The notes under the pieces: model-generated | Told to the model about the DNA's origin: nothing | Databases searched by the model: none | What the model saw: the letters and a program-made list of their open reading frames with translations, nothing else | Assembly: GCA_030734395.1 (NCBI GenBank) | Contig: JAUZTG010000033.1 | Coordinates: forward strand, 1-64,000 | Direction of reading: 5' to 3' | DNA from: Sarocladium kiliense | Taxonomy: Eukaryota; Ascomycota; Sordariomycetes; Hypocreales; Sarocladiaceae | Length of the DNA: 64,000 nucleotides | Made by a program: the position numbers and the translations under genes | Part shown: positions 34,816 through 45,569 of the stretch, piece by piece | How positions within the stretch are numbered: position 1 is the first letter of the stretch | Layout: every line of letters starts with the position of its first letter

Positions 34816-36345
34816 ATGGCTCCGAAACGCTCACGAGCGACCGAGGAAGGTCGCCCGAAGAAGGCGAGACGGGTCGCTGAAGAGGCCTCGCCCGGATCCT
34901 CCAGCGATGAGAATGAACAGGTCGACCAGAGTGGCTCAGAAAGCGAAGAAGCACAGCCTGAGGAGGAGGCTTCAGTTACGCTCGACGGGACATCAGCAGA
35001 AGATGGAGCGGAAGACATCAAGACCTTTGCCGAACTCGTGAGTTTTCGTATCGTCTCATGAGCTAAGGTCTCTCGCTAACCAATCCAGGGTATTGTCGAA
35101 TCTCTATGCGAAGCCTGCGAGGCTCTCAACTACAAGCGACCGACCCCCATTCAAGCAAAATCAATCCCAGAGGCCCTGAAAGGCCGCGATATCATTGGTC
35201 TTGCTGAGACTGGTAGTGGAAAGACGGCTGCATTCGCACTGCCAATGCTACAGGCACTTCTCGACAAACCACAACCGCTCTTCGGCCTTGTCCTCGCTCC
35301 GACACGTGAACTGGCAGCACAAATCGGACAAGCATTCGAGGCACTTGGTGCGATGATCTCACTACGTTGCGCCGTCATCGTGGGTGGTCTCGACATGGTG
35401 CCCCAATCTATCGCATTGGGGAAGAAGCCTCACGTTATTGTCGCGACACCTGGAAGACTGGTGGATCATCTGGAGAAGACCAAGGGCTTCTCATTACGGA
35501 CACTCAAGTTCTTGGTGATGGACGAGGCTGATCGGTTGCTGGACATGGACTTCGGACCCAGCATTGATAAGATCCTCAAGTTCGTTCCCAGGGAGCGGCG
35601 GACATTCCTCTTCTCGGCTACGATGAGCTCCAAGATCGAGGCACTTCAGCGCGCCAGTTTGAAGGACCCCGTTCGTGTGAGCATCAGCTCCAACAAATAC
35701 CAGACCGTCTCAACCCTCATCCAACACTACAATTTCATCCCTCACGGCAAGAAAGACACCTACCTTATTTACCTCATCAACGAGTTTGCCGGCAAGTCGA
35801 CCATTGTTTTCACTCGCACAGTCTGGGAAGCACAGCGTGTCGCTATCCTGCTACGCTCACTCGGCTTCGGCGCCATTCCGCTGCACGGCCAACTCTCACA
35901 GTCTGCTCGTCTAGGAGCACTCAACAAATTCCGCGCCGGCACGCGCGACATCCTCGTCGCCACCGACGTCGCCGCTCGTGGTTTGGATATTCCCAAGGTC
36001 GATGTAGTCCTCAACCATGACCTTCCCCAAGACTCAAAGACGTATATCCACCGTGTCGGCCGAACTGCCCGAGCAGGCAAGTCCGGTGTGGCAATCAGCC
36101 TGGTCACACAGTACGATCTCGAGCTGTACTTGCGCATTGAGGCAGCGCTTGGCAAGAAGCTGCAGGAGTATCCGACGGAGAAGGCGGAGGTCATGGCGTT
36201 CCAGCACCGTGTGGAGGAGGCGCAACGTCATGCGAGAGTTGAGATGAAGGCAATTATGGATCGTAAGGAGAGGCACGGCAAGACGGGGCGGAAGGGTCGG
36301 GGTGGCAAGGCGTCCAAGGATGGCATGGATGCCGAGGAGGGTTGA
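34816..36345 (+). CDS. RRP3: DEAD-box RNA helicase Rrp3 (DDX47-type)
   Basis: Two exons, 34816-35037 and 35089-36345 (492 aa). It is an ATP-dependent RNA helicase of the nucleolar SSU processome, needed for 18S pre-rRNA processing. Motifs: Q motif (FAELGIVESL then RPTPIQ), motif I AETGSGKT (113-120), Ia PTREL, Ib TPGR, DEAD at 219-222, SAT in FLFSATM, then STIVFTRT, TDVAARGLD and HRVGRTARAG. The tail is basic and Gly-rich (KTGRKGRGGK). An acidic, Ser-rich N-terminus of about 70 residues is typical of fungal Rrp3. The assignment to Rrp3 rather than another DEAD-box member rests on overall sequence (SIPEALKGRDIIGLAETGSG, NFIPHGKKDTYL). Confidence 0.93.
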
Positions 36346-37537
36346 GATTAGCTTCGTGAAGACGGACGAGAGATTGTTGGATCACCGTCATGTAATGTTA
36401 ATGTTCAACGACTACAAATCAGCGATTTAGGTAATAGCAAACAGTCTCTTATCATGCATACAGGCACTGGCTGTCCAGGCTCGTCGTGCGTTCGGCGCCA
36501 ACAGTGTGGCTCAATTCCGTATCAAGATGACCACCAACCTTTCAATTGACACATGGAAATCTCGACGCGGTGGCTTGAGATATGCTTATCCCCCACAGTG
36601 GACGTTTATCTGCCGGTGATGCGCCGCCACTGCCCCTTGCATGCGTCCTTATCTTGGATGATCGGGGGCTTGGCAGATCATTGCCACAATGGGTGTGACG
36701 CCGTTCAGGTCGGTCATCTCCTCGCGTCAGGTCCGGATAGCGAGTGTCCATCAGCCGATGGCATTTTCAACACGGGAGAGCGACCGTAAAGTGAAGAGGA
36801 TATTGATCAAATTAGCAGTCAATGGCAGGTGAATGGTGGCCAAGACACGATGCCAACACGACTGTAAGGAGCCTGGTCCAGCCCTAGGGAAGATCATCTC
36901 AGTTGGAAAGCTATCCTCCAGTATCTTGAGAGAATTCGAAGAGCAGTCTGTCACACTCTTCGCTAGCTGAGTACCTGACAGAAGCGCGATGTGCCGAAAG
37001 CTCCGTCAGAGATTGTCCCTTTCCGCACATGCTGGTGCCATTCTCGGCCGACGATTGCTCCTTTGGGGACCATCCACCACCATCTCGGGTCATCGCTTAC
37101 AGCCATTCCCCCACGTCATGCAAATACATTGAAAGCATTGCCTCGACATCTTCGCTCAGCTGTGTCTTGGCGGTGAGACTCTTAACTCAAGATGGACCAC
37201 ATCACCGAGGATCCTTCTCTCTCGGATAATGATGCTTTTGGGGTTCAGCACTTTAAGATGTGTCTAGCTTTGCCGATCACCTTCGCGGGGATGATAACGA
37301 CGGAACATCGTCTCAATTAGTGGGCTCAACGACATCATCCAACTTTGCGTACTCCTAATCTAAAGAATTATTCATGTTGCCTCTGGAAGAGTGATCGGGT
37401 AGATAGGTAGATCTGTGAACATATAAGTCACTTTGCATTCCTGTCGTTTCTCGCCTCTTCCGGTTCATCATCGCCAATCCGCAATTCCAATTCCAGCCAC
37501 AACACTTCCACAATCCTTTCAACCCTCTCTCCACAAG
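36346..37537. other. intergenic region
   Basis: It covers the 3' UTR of RRP3 and the promoter of the repeat-bearing secreted protein. No gene is supported. Confidence 0.35.
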
Positions 37538-38090
37538 ATGCGTGTCTCAATCTTCACTGCGGTCGTCGCTGCTGTTGCGGGTGTTGCCGCGTCCCCAGTC
37601 GGTATGATACTCGGTCCATTCCAGACGACACGTGGGACTGACAATAGCGATTACACAGACATCAAGAGCCGCTCCCTGATCACCAAGGTCGGCAGCCTCG
37701 TTTCTGACCTCGAAGATGGCCTCGGCGTTACAGAGATCACCGCTAAGCTTGACGACCTCCTCGGCAACTCCCTGACGAAGGTATGCTTGATACTGGTCTC
37801 CTCAACCATACATTGCATCTGTCCCTAGGTGTCTGGAATATCACTAACAACTCTTTTAGCTTGAGGACCAGCTGGGTGTCACTTTTGCCGAGTACCTTCT
37901 TGGCCTCTCGAAGGAGGGTGCTCCTCCAGGAACCATCCAAGCCATCGGCGAGGCCGTGGCCATGCTTGAGGAAGGCCTTGGAGTCACCGCTGTCAACGCA
38001 TTCCTCGATGAGGCTACCGGGGGTGCCATCACCTCCCTCGAGGATGCCCTTGGTGTCACCGATGTTTACAAGGCCCTCGGACTCGCCTAG
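37538..38090 (+). CDS. secreted protein with LExxLGVT repeats
   Basis: Two exons, 37538-37780 and 37860-38090 (157 aa). The signal peptide is MRVSIFTAVVAAVAGVAAS. After a linker the protein is made of imperfect repeats keyed on L-E-[DE]-x-L-G-V-T: LEDGLGVTEI, LEDQLGVTFAEYL, LEEGLGVTAVNAFLDE and LEDALGVTDVYKALGLA. The units are 25-45 residues apart and predicted to be amphipathic helices. There are no Cys in the mature part, unlike most small secreted fungal proteins. The intron falls exactly between repeats 1 and 2. No family was recognised; a wall- or surface-associated role is only a guess. Confidence 0.8.
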
Positions 38091-39532
38091 GAAAGTGAGA
38101 TCGCATAATCTGTTGGGCTTCCATCTGGGTGCGATGCACCGTCTTCGTGTACATCTCTTCGATGTTCTGTAATTTCCCTCGTCTGGAAACATCATTCGTT
38201 CCACCTATTCTAGTTAATACTATACTGTAAGATACTTTGCATGTCATTCTACTTGCTATATTGATTGCTATTCTATATATTATCTTACTATGATCTTACC
38301 TACTATTTTACTTGCTATTTTACTTGCTATTTTACTTGCTATTTTACTTACTATTTTACTCAGTATCTTACTTGCTATCTTACTTGCTATCTTACTTGGG
38401 TACTACTGGTGAGCTCTATGGGGGCTTGCTGAGCCTCGGATGAGAGTGGCGAAGAAATCAGCGAACACCAGCCACTGCTTGGCTTCAAAATGGACGACAT
38501 CGAGATTGGGAAGTTCCTGGGCCATGGTCAAGAACAGGCTGTCTACAAGGGCGTCATGAATACAATGAGGACGCTCGATTACCTCCCGCCATGCAAAGTG
38601 GGCGTGATTATCGCAATGCCAGTGCCATGGAGAGATTTCAGAAGCCTCAATCAGCACACACGAGTGCTTCGAAAAGGTGACACCAAGGTTTGGGTGACAC
38701 TGCGACGAGGTACCGGTGGATGGAAGACCCTCCAGCAAGCCCTTGAGGAGGAGGGTCAGCCGGATTTGATCAACATCTACTACCGGCTTACGATTGCAAG
38801 CATTCACAGGATCCCATGTTGTGATTTTAGGGGTATGGATGATGATATTGTGCGCAAGTCTCTTGACCGTGGAGATCGCGGCCACCGGTGTTGCTGGGCC
38901 TAATGTCTCAGCTCTAACATGTTCCAGCACGCTCACCACGGCAGGGAAGGACAGGCACGGTTCAAGGGCATCTTTGAGTAGAAATTGATAGCAGGTATGC
39001 AGAATCGAAGTTTCATCTCATCATTTGCTTTCCACTTCCTGAACATTAGCTCCTCCGGACTTTATAGCAGTTAGGAACTTGTCATCCTGTCTGCTATCCT
39101 ACCTAATGCATTTTATCTTAATGCCTGACGATTCCTACTGGGGTGCATTGATATGATCTTGATCGGGAGTCTGAGGTATTCCGTTCAAGCCGAAGAAACG
39201 TCTTTCTGGCTATGCAGATCCTTCCGACGGTCGCTGTGGTATGGTGAAGGCAGGAGCGTCCCGTCATTCTGGTTCGGGTCGGGACCCCAGATCCGTGGTG
39301 TCGGTACACTTTAAACACACCACTACACCAACTCGACCACGCCTCGAGATCACGCATCATCACCTTAAAGATAAGATAAATGCGCGTGTAAAAGTTCAGT
39401 CAGCTTACAGCTATTCCTTTAAGCGGAATTATAGAAAGACATAAGGAGTAGAAGGATACCTGGTGATGGGTCAGCACGAATCGAGCTTTCGTGTCTAAGA
39501 TTTATAGTAAATTATACTACAAGACGTTATAT
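38091..39532. other. intergenic region with minisatellite
   Basis: The 12-bp minisatellite at 38299-38394 lies here. A minus-strand frame at 38403-38939 (178 codons, no ATG near its start) overlaps a plus-strand frame at 38490-38903; neither shows a domain or start-site support, so no gene is called. The last 500 bp become AT-richer toward the tRNA. Confidence 0.35.
38299..38394. repeat. 12-bp minisatellite, 8 copies
   Basis: Eight head-to-tail copies of a 12-bp unit, CTTGCTATTTTA with variants CTTACTATTTTA and CTTGCTATCTTA. Related, less regular units extend left to about 38230. It lies just 3' of the repeat-bearing secreted protein gene. Confidence 0.9.
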
Positions 39533-39659
39533 GGTCTCGTGGCGCAATGGGTAAGTGAACTCGGCCCTCTTAACTTAAAAACTCAGCCTAATTGGGAAAT
39601 CCAGCTAGCGCATCGTCTTCCGGTGGCGGAGGTTCCAGGTTCGAGTCCTGGCGGGATCG
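39533..39659 (+). tRNA. tRNA-Arg (anticodon CCG) interrupted in the D-loop
   Basis: Acceptor stem GGTCTCG (39533-39539) pairs with 39652-39658 (7 pairs, two G-U). D-stem GCGC 39542-39545 pairs with 39608-39611. Anticodon stem 39613-39617 pairs with 39625-39629, loop TTCCGGT gives anticodon CCG (39620-39622). T-arm CCAGG-TTCGAGT-CCTGG is perfect (39635-39651). A box (39540-39550) and B box are intact, and a T5 Pol III terminator lies at 39681-39685. A 54-nt insert at 39551-39604, starting GTAAGT and ending CCAG, splits the D-loop after G18-G19. Without it the tRNA is exactly 73 nt. There is no intron at the usual 37/38 position. It may be functional with an ectopic intron, or inactive. Confidence 0.8.
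39551..39604 (+). other. 54-nt GT..AG insert inside tRNA D-loop
   Basis: It begins GTAAGT, ends ATCCAG, and holds CCTAAT about 15 nt before the end, a good fungal branch site. These are all features of the spliceosomal introns elsewhere in this window. It contains a 9-bp direct repeat AACTC[G/A]GCC at 39558-39566 and 39580-39588. Exact removal restores a canonical D-loop (AATGGCTA). Confidence 0.7.
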
Positions 39660-40470
39660 TAAAGCTCTCGCACAGCTATATTTTTGCTATAAGAATATAC
39701 TTCCTAGGTTAAATAAGTATTCATATATTATTTTTATACTAATCGTAGATATTTTTAATTCACCTAAAGCATATAACTATTAAGTCATAAATATCATGAT
39801 CAAAGCTAATAAGACTTCTATAGTTTATTATTTATATTATTAATAAAATAATAATAAAAATGTAAGATAAAATAATTAATCTCTCTATAACCAGCTACCC
39901 TATAATAAAATAAACTATACTATAATAATCAGCGTAAAAAACGCTATATAAAATATTTTAGTGCGAACCTTATTTTATAGATCCATACTAAATTACAGAA
40001 CTTCTTATAAGCTTAAAGTCGGGAAGTTTCCGAGATCTAAACTTCAGACTTGAATTACTCAACGAGTTATAAACATATATATAATTTAAAACATATATTA
40101 AATATACTTTTTTAATTCTTTTTACTAGTTTTTATCCTAATTAAATCTATTAACTTCTCGTCAACTAATTAGTAATTTTCATTTAACCTTTAAAAAACCC
40201 CTTACTTATATTATTATAAATTTTTCTTAATATTAATTTATATCCTTTAAACCTAGGATTTAGAGCTTAAAAAGTAATAGTCTTATACCTTTTAATAATA
40301 TAAATAGCAGTCTTTAATAATAAGATTTAAGAAAGGAATAAATATAAATAAATGATAAAGGTTACTTAATTTTAAAAATTAATAACTCAGTTAATTTATC
40401 ACTTTTAATAATACTTTCTTTAATCTTAATAACGTTTTATTATACACTAATTTAAACAAAGAGACGGCGA
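39660..40470. other. AT-rich island, RIP-like
   Basis: About 800 bp of very AT-rich, TA-rich sequence (TATAATAAAATAAACTATAC and similar) begins directly after the tRNA terminator and ends sharply near 40470 where base composition returns to normal. There is no open frame of note. In Pezizomycotina such islands are usually repeats mutated by RIP; the original element is not recognisable. Confidence 0.7.
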
Positions 40471-41958
40471 GTTTGCCGCCAGATTCGGCGGGTTCGGCTC
40501 CAGAATTCGTGGGAAACTCGCCATGAGCCCATCGCTGCTTTAAGAGCCATGAGGTGCACGTCGCCCCACTCGGCCCATGTGATGTACCCCCATGTACTAC
40601 TCGACGACAGACAAGTTCCTCGACTCCGCCAACCCAAACCATCATCAAAGTTTGCTCTACCATCATGCAGTTGCCCTGTTCCCAGCATTTCACCTTTATC
40701 AAGAATTTATGAAAGCTCTCCTATAGACGACAGAACCAAGACGACAAAAACGGCGATCCCGATCGAGCAACTCGCGCTCGCATCCACGCCGCTGCTCCTC
40801 CGATCCAGTATGAAGGCGCCCAATGTCCACTCTCTCCTTCGGTATGACTCTCCAAAATCTGGCTCGCAACCTCGCCGGCGACGGTTAGAACTCCCCCGCG
40901 CCCGGCCTGCAGCTTGCGCTCTTATCGTACCGCATGACGCTGCCTCTTCCTGCCTTCGCCGCTCTCCCTGCATATACTAGGTTCATGCTTGATGCTATTC
41001 ATGTCCTGAGGCTTCAGCTTCTGCAGTGGCTCCTGCTCCTGCTCGTATCATTTGGGAAGATTCAGGCTACGTCGACTTCACCTCCATTCAGGCCGTCGCC
41101 GTGCAGTACGTCTTTCTCATGCCAAACCGCAAGCGCCTTAGGCTAACATCGCAGAGCACTCTCCCAAGATCGCGGCTGCTACTACATCGGAGGCCGCCGG
41201 GCTGTATTCTAAGATCCTCAGCCCACTCTCACCTTGCAAATGCTGCATATTGTGATGAGGCCGTGTCCGAGGCGGACCATTGTGCCTCGTGATCGTCTCA
41301 GGGATCGCAGCTCCTCGAGTTGTCTAGGCTCGCGTTGCGTGGATGGTCCACACAGCCATGCGCCATGCATGATCATGTACCCCTCAGACGACGAAGCGGA
41401 ATGAGGCAAGGAGGTGGCACAGCGAGGCATTCTCACCTTGACAATGGATCGTCCGCCTCCTGTCGAACTTGATTTGACGAGGCATCCATCTCCAGCCCGA
41501 GACGGTGGACAGGAGCCGCAGAGAGTTCCCTATGACGACTAAGTCGCCGAGGCTATCATCTTGGCCGCTTGTACGCAAGGACAGGCCCGCATGTGATAGG
41601 ACTGTCGATTGGTCTGAGGGCTGTCTGCTCGCGTCAACCGTAACCTCCTGGAACAACATTGCATCGCCATAGCGTGATAGCTGTTGCGGCAGTTGTTTGA
41701 TTGGCAGGTTGGGTGGATGGGGATGTGAGTTGTTGCTCCGTGCTGCTTGGGATATGCCTTGTGCCAGGGGCCAGCGGAGCGGGTGTTGCAGCTTGGTGTT
41801 TGATAGAGTGGAGGCAATTCGAGGGCGGACGCCAACACCTCAAGCTCTCTGTGCAGCACGTTGCGTATTTAGTCTCCTGCTTCCTCCTTCCTCGACAGGA
41901 TCATCACGCCAGTTCTCTATCCCACGGGCATCCACAGTATCCCCTTGAGATCACGCCA
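40471..41958. other. intergenic; possible small spliced gene not resolved
   Basis: Plus-strand coding-like blocks occur near 41025-41105 (reading IIWEDSGYVDFTSIQAVAVQ) and, after a good GTACGT..GCTAAC..CAG intron (41106-41154), at 41155-41213 (ALSQDRGCYYIGGRRAVF, stop). No supported first exon or ATG was found, so no gene is called. The rest holds nothing supportable. Confidence 0.25.
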
Positions 41959-43026
41959 ATGTCTCTTGACAATATGTCTTTCTTGACTGCCCCCGCTCTT
42001 CAAGGCGCGAAAGCCACCAGTCTGCACCAGCAGCGGCAATTCAAGGAGCCGTGGACTCAGATCGGCCAAATGCAAGGCGACCCAATCTCGATTCCATCCA
42101 ATGCCGATTCCATCGTCTCTGCTGTCAAAAGCAGGCATACTGACCAAGACGATGGAGAAGATTCCGACTCAACGCTCCCATCCATCAGCTCAATAATCGC
42201 ATCGCTGGCGAAGGTGCGACCAGGCAAATCAAGCCAAAAAGCAACCCAGTCGGAAGGTGGCGCTGGCGTGGATGCCGCCGCACCAGGACAAGCGGAAGCC
42301 CCCTCAGCTTGGCCAGATGAGACACAACTACCTCCGCTTGTTAATATGAGGGGTGAATCTTGCGAAATCGATTTCCCAGTCACGGGCGACATCCCCTCTT
42401 CTCCATGTGTTAATTTGGGAACACCTACCACCAAAAGTCAGCCAAACTCAGTCATGATTGATGCTGTCTTCGACTATGCTTCAAACTACTCCCCTACTTG
42501 TGTACAACCTCCACGGACTGCCAGCCGCGCTGGGGATGTCCAAGCGTCAGTCCGGGAAAGCAAAATCCTTGCCGGGAATTTGTGTGACGATGGTGTTCCT
42601 GGAGCCCTCACCACATCTCCCGCACCGTTTTCGCCCCAACCTTATGAAGGTGGAGGCTTGAGTGATATAACCTGCAAGTCTACCCATATCACGTCCGTGA
42701 TTATGAAGGCTAGTTCCGGAGCAGAAGCCGAAGTATTGTCTACGTTAGCGTCTCGTCGACGATTCGGCGGCCGTTTCTTGATAGTGCATGAAAAGATGGA
42801 GTCTAAGGACAATGACACAAACGACCGGGGCTCAGGTAGCGAGGACAGACTCGGCGGGCTAAGATCTCAGCAAGGAGAGATCTTTCATCTACTCCCATCT
42901 AGTGAGGACTCCGCCTCGAATGATGATGATGCCCCGCAAGTTCCCAAGCGCCGCAAGGTCTCGAGGTCCTCTTCCAGTTCGGTCCCCCACTTCACCAGGT
43001 CGCGAAGTCATCGGAGCTCTCGCTAA
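41959..43026 (+). CDS. unknown Ser/Pro-rich, probably nuclear protein
   Basis: 355 aa, no intron, from ATG 41959 (the frame is open further upstream but without coding character). Low-complexity, Ser/Thr/Pro-rich and acidic, with a more ordered segment near 265-285 (STLASRRRFGGRFLIVHEKM) and a C-terminal basic, Ser-rich tail beginning PKRRKVSRSSSSS and ending RSRSHRSSR, which contains an SV40-like nuclear localisation signal. No domain was recognised. A related origin with the unknown genes at 43.9 and 45.6 kb was considered but no similarity was seen. Confidence 0.55.
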   Translation: MSLDNMSFLTAPALQGAKATSLHQQRQFKEPWTQIGQMQGDPISIPSNADSIVSAVKSRHTDQDDGEDSDSTLPSISSIIASLAKVRPGKSSQKATQSEGGAGVDAAAPGQAEAPSAWPDETQLPPLVNMRGESCEIDFPVTGDIPSSPCVNLGTPTTKSQPNSVMIDAVFDYASNYSPTCVQPPRTASRAGDVQASVRESKILAGNLCDDGVPGALTTSPAPFSPQPYEGGGLSDITCKSTHITSVIMKASSGAEAEVLSTLASRRRFGGRFLIVHEKMESKDNDTNDRGSGSEDRLGGLRSQQGEIFHLLPSSEDSASNDDDAPQVPKRRKVSRSSSSSVPHFTRSRSHRSSR

Positions 43027-43891
43027 AGACGATCAGCACCAGAGTTGTCGAGCGAGCGTGGGGCGTCATTATGCTATGAGCTCTCGCACTTGATAAGGAT
43101 GGGAACCAAAAGACTGGTAGTATTGTAGAGTTTGCTGCCAGACTTAAAGGCGAATACTAATAGCGCGAGGACGCCTGATGCTACCCCCACAGCTTCAGCG
43201 TCACGGGGCAAATACCGTGTATTACTACCAAGCACCTTCGCTTGTGTTCACAGCTACCCTAGACAAGGCGGTGGCTACTGTTTTGCGTGGTACCTGGCAC
43301 CAAGACTTGTCGAGTAGTTGATCAGCAGAGCACCCCCAACAATACGATTTTCTCGAAGCCTGTCCACCCGATCACAGAGTCATCCCGCCATGGCCCTGCC
43401 TTCATGTTACTTACAACCGGTCAGCCCCTGCCTTGATAGTTGACTGCAAATACCACCGCCGTTGGCCGGTTCAATTCTCACGGTCACGTGATTTGACCGA
43501 CTGATGAGCCCTCTCAGTATCCGCAATCGCTTGCGCAATCCAACGGCTGCAGCTGACTGGTGTTTGAAGGTGGCCGATGACGTAGTAAATGCAAGCCTCC
43601 ATGCATCAGAACGCTGATGCACTGGCTTTCGCTTGAGGGCATATGCAGAGAGTAGTGCTGCGGGTCGGGGTGGGCAATTGGGGATTGATGTCACGTGCAA
43701 CACAATCTTTCTCCATCGCCCCTCCCACGGGTGAAGCCAAGAAGCCTCATCGAAAAGCGGCCCGATGATAAGCTAAAACGCTTCATGGATTAGCAACCAA
43801 AAGGAGAGTCTAGAGATTGGCAGGCAGCCGGCTCACCGAGAATCAAGCCGTGGCGCATTTGAAGAAACACCTTTCTCGCGTTGCGAAGGCC
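43027..43891. other. intergenic region
   Basis: No gene is supported. The end of this stretch (43817-43891) reads as an amphipathic helix in frame with the next gene (LTENQAVAHLKKHLSRVAKA), so that gene may begin in an unseen upstream exon. Confidence 0.3.
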
Positions 43892-44365
43892 ATGTCTCTC
43901 GAAAAGGACGGGGCTGTTACCCCAAAATCGTTGGAAGGTTTGAGCGAGATATTTGCAAGATTCGAGCATTCTGCTGTCCGTGCCAAGTGGACTCTCGAAA
44001 GCAGAGGCATTTTCACGTTAGAAAAAGACGCCGAAGACGTAAAGTCGGTGAGCAGAGAGCTCAGGAAAGCCCTCGTTGATACTCAACAGGTAAGATTGCC
44101 ATTGCGGAGAAGCGCAAGTTACTCAACAGAGACTTAGATCGAACCAAATGAAGACCGGCTAGGAGCGATTGTTCGCACCGAAGGTCCCTGCGCAATCTCT
44201 ATGAAGGACAACACACATGTCATCACCGTGGCAGTGCACGGTGGCGGTGAAATGCCGACAGTTGCGGGTGTCTCCCTCCCCGAACGAACCATCGTGCATA
44301 TGCATGGCGGGGAAGTCAGCGTGCACCGTGGAACAACGGCGTACTTGTTGCTTTTAGGGAGATGA
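43892..44365 (+). CDS. small unknown two-exon protein
   Basis: Exons 43892-44089 and 44138-44365 (141 aa), using the first in-frame ATG. The coding frame runs at least 75 bp further upstream without an ATG, so the true start may be an upstream exon. The first half is helical and charged (SLEKDGAVTPKSLEGLSEIF). The second half looks beta-rich, with Gly/His-rich turns (VAVHGGGEMPTVAGVSLPER, VHMHGGEVSVHRG). No family was recognised. It is convergent with the gene ending at 44384, only 18 bp away. Confidence 0.5.
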
Positions 44366-44383
44366 CCTTCGATTGCTAACGGC

Positions 44384-45569
44384 CTAGGGGAGCGTCCTCT
44401 GCAGGTCTTGCTCGCTGTTCTGCGGCCATGCATCAAAGTCGGCTGACATAATCCGTGACGCATCAAACGTATGCATGGCCATAGTCGGGTCGAACGATTT
44501 GTCGAAGTCTGGCATCATAATAGACTGTGCATCGAACAGGTTCGTTGGCTGTGCTGATAAGAACTCTGCTGACATGAACTCTGCTGACAACGGCGGGTCT
44601 ACCTCCTCCCAGGCATTCTGAAGGGAAGTCATCTGTGTCTCGTGTTGCCTGGATTCTGAAGGGAGTCTTGGGATACTAGGGATGGCGGTCGGTTTCCCTG
44701 ACCCTGGAGCACTGGCATTCGGAGCATTGGCGGGGGCAATTATTTCGACTTCCATATTGTTCAAGCTTGCACGCCAATCTAGACCTGGCTTTGAGTCACC
44801 GAGTGCTCTGATTTCTTGGTTGAATCCGAGACTACCTGGCACTTTGCTGGATCTCCTTGCTTTGGAATGCGATTCGTTCTCAGGCTTGTCGCTCGATGTC
44901 CGTAGTGTGTCAGACTCAACCCCTTGAGCGTGAGCGGGGTGTCTGTCGGTGGCACTTTGCGTGCAGTCTTGCCCTGGTACATAGTTAGGTTACGATTCCT
45001 GCAGTGAGCATCACTTGGAACTCACCTGGCGATGGTTCTGTGGCCAACCTGGGGCGTTTCCATGTTCGAGGACCTAGCACATGCTTCGCCTTGTCAGGGA
45101 TCTTGTCCGGCTGGATAGACACCGAGTAATCTACATGTTGAACGATGCGTGAAAAGTCCTCGTGAACTTCAATGAGAGTGGTGGAACTCAGGAAAGCCTC
45201 CAGTTCATCATCTTTGAGGGCCTTCATCCATTGAACAACCTGTCGATTCTTCTGTGCTGCCGCTGCAAACCCAACGAGGCCTCTTGTCCCTGCTTGCTTC
45301 CAGATCTTTGACTCGAGCGAGTCTGTCTCGAGGGTTTTTGCAGCCTTGAGTATGGGGATGATGTTGACTGGTTTTCGCCGACGAGCAGACTGCATAGCAT
45401 CGCGAAAGCAGGTTCCAAGCTGTATGCGAAATAGGTCGTTTGGGTCAAGTGGGAGCAAGAGAATACTCTGCAAGAATGCCTCAACGGTGTCACGCTGCGC
45501 AATCCGAAGGGCAGCTGCAGTGTTGAGCGTTTCTCCATCGACAATAACACGTAATTGAAGTTCAGGCAT
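44384..45569 (-). CDS. unknown fungal protein
   Basis: Two exons, 45569-45026 and 44973-44384 (377 aa). The intron GTGAGT..CCAG joins EPSPG to QDCTQSATDR in frame, and the downstream frame continues with charged, coding-like sequence. Residues 1-160 look folded and mostly helical (MPELQLRVIVDGETLNTAAA, TLIEVHEDFSRIVQHVDYSV). The remainder is disordered, with a basic patch (HSKARRSSKVPG) and a short internal duplication (MSAEF-LSAQ and SADFDAW type units near the C-terminus). No domain was recognised, and the intron and composition are the only support. Confidence 0.6.

Noticed and set aside
38299..38394. CRISPR-like array
   Set aside because: Repeats are contiguous 12-mers without spacers, in a eukaryotic genome.
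38403..38939. 178-codon minus-strand frame
   Set aside because: It begins with GTG, not ATG, has no domain, and overlaps a plus-strand frame of similar length; neither is supported.
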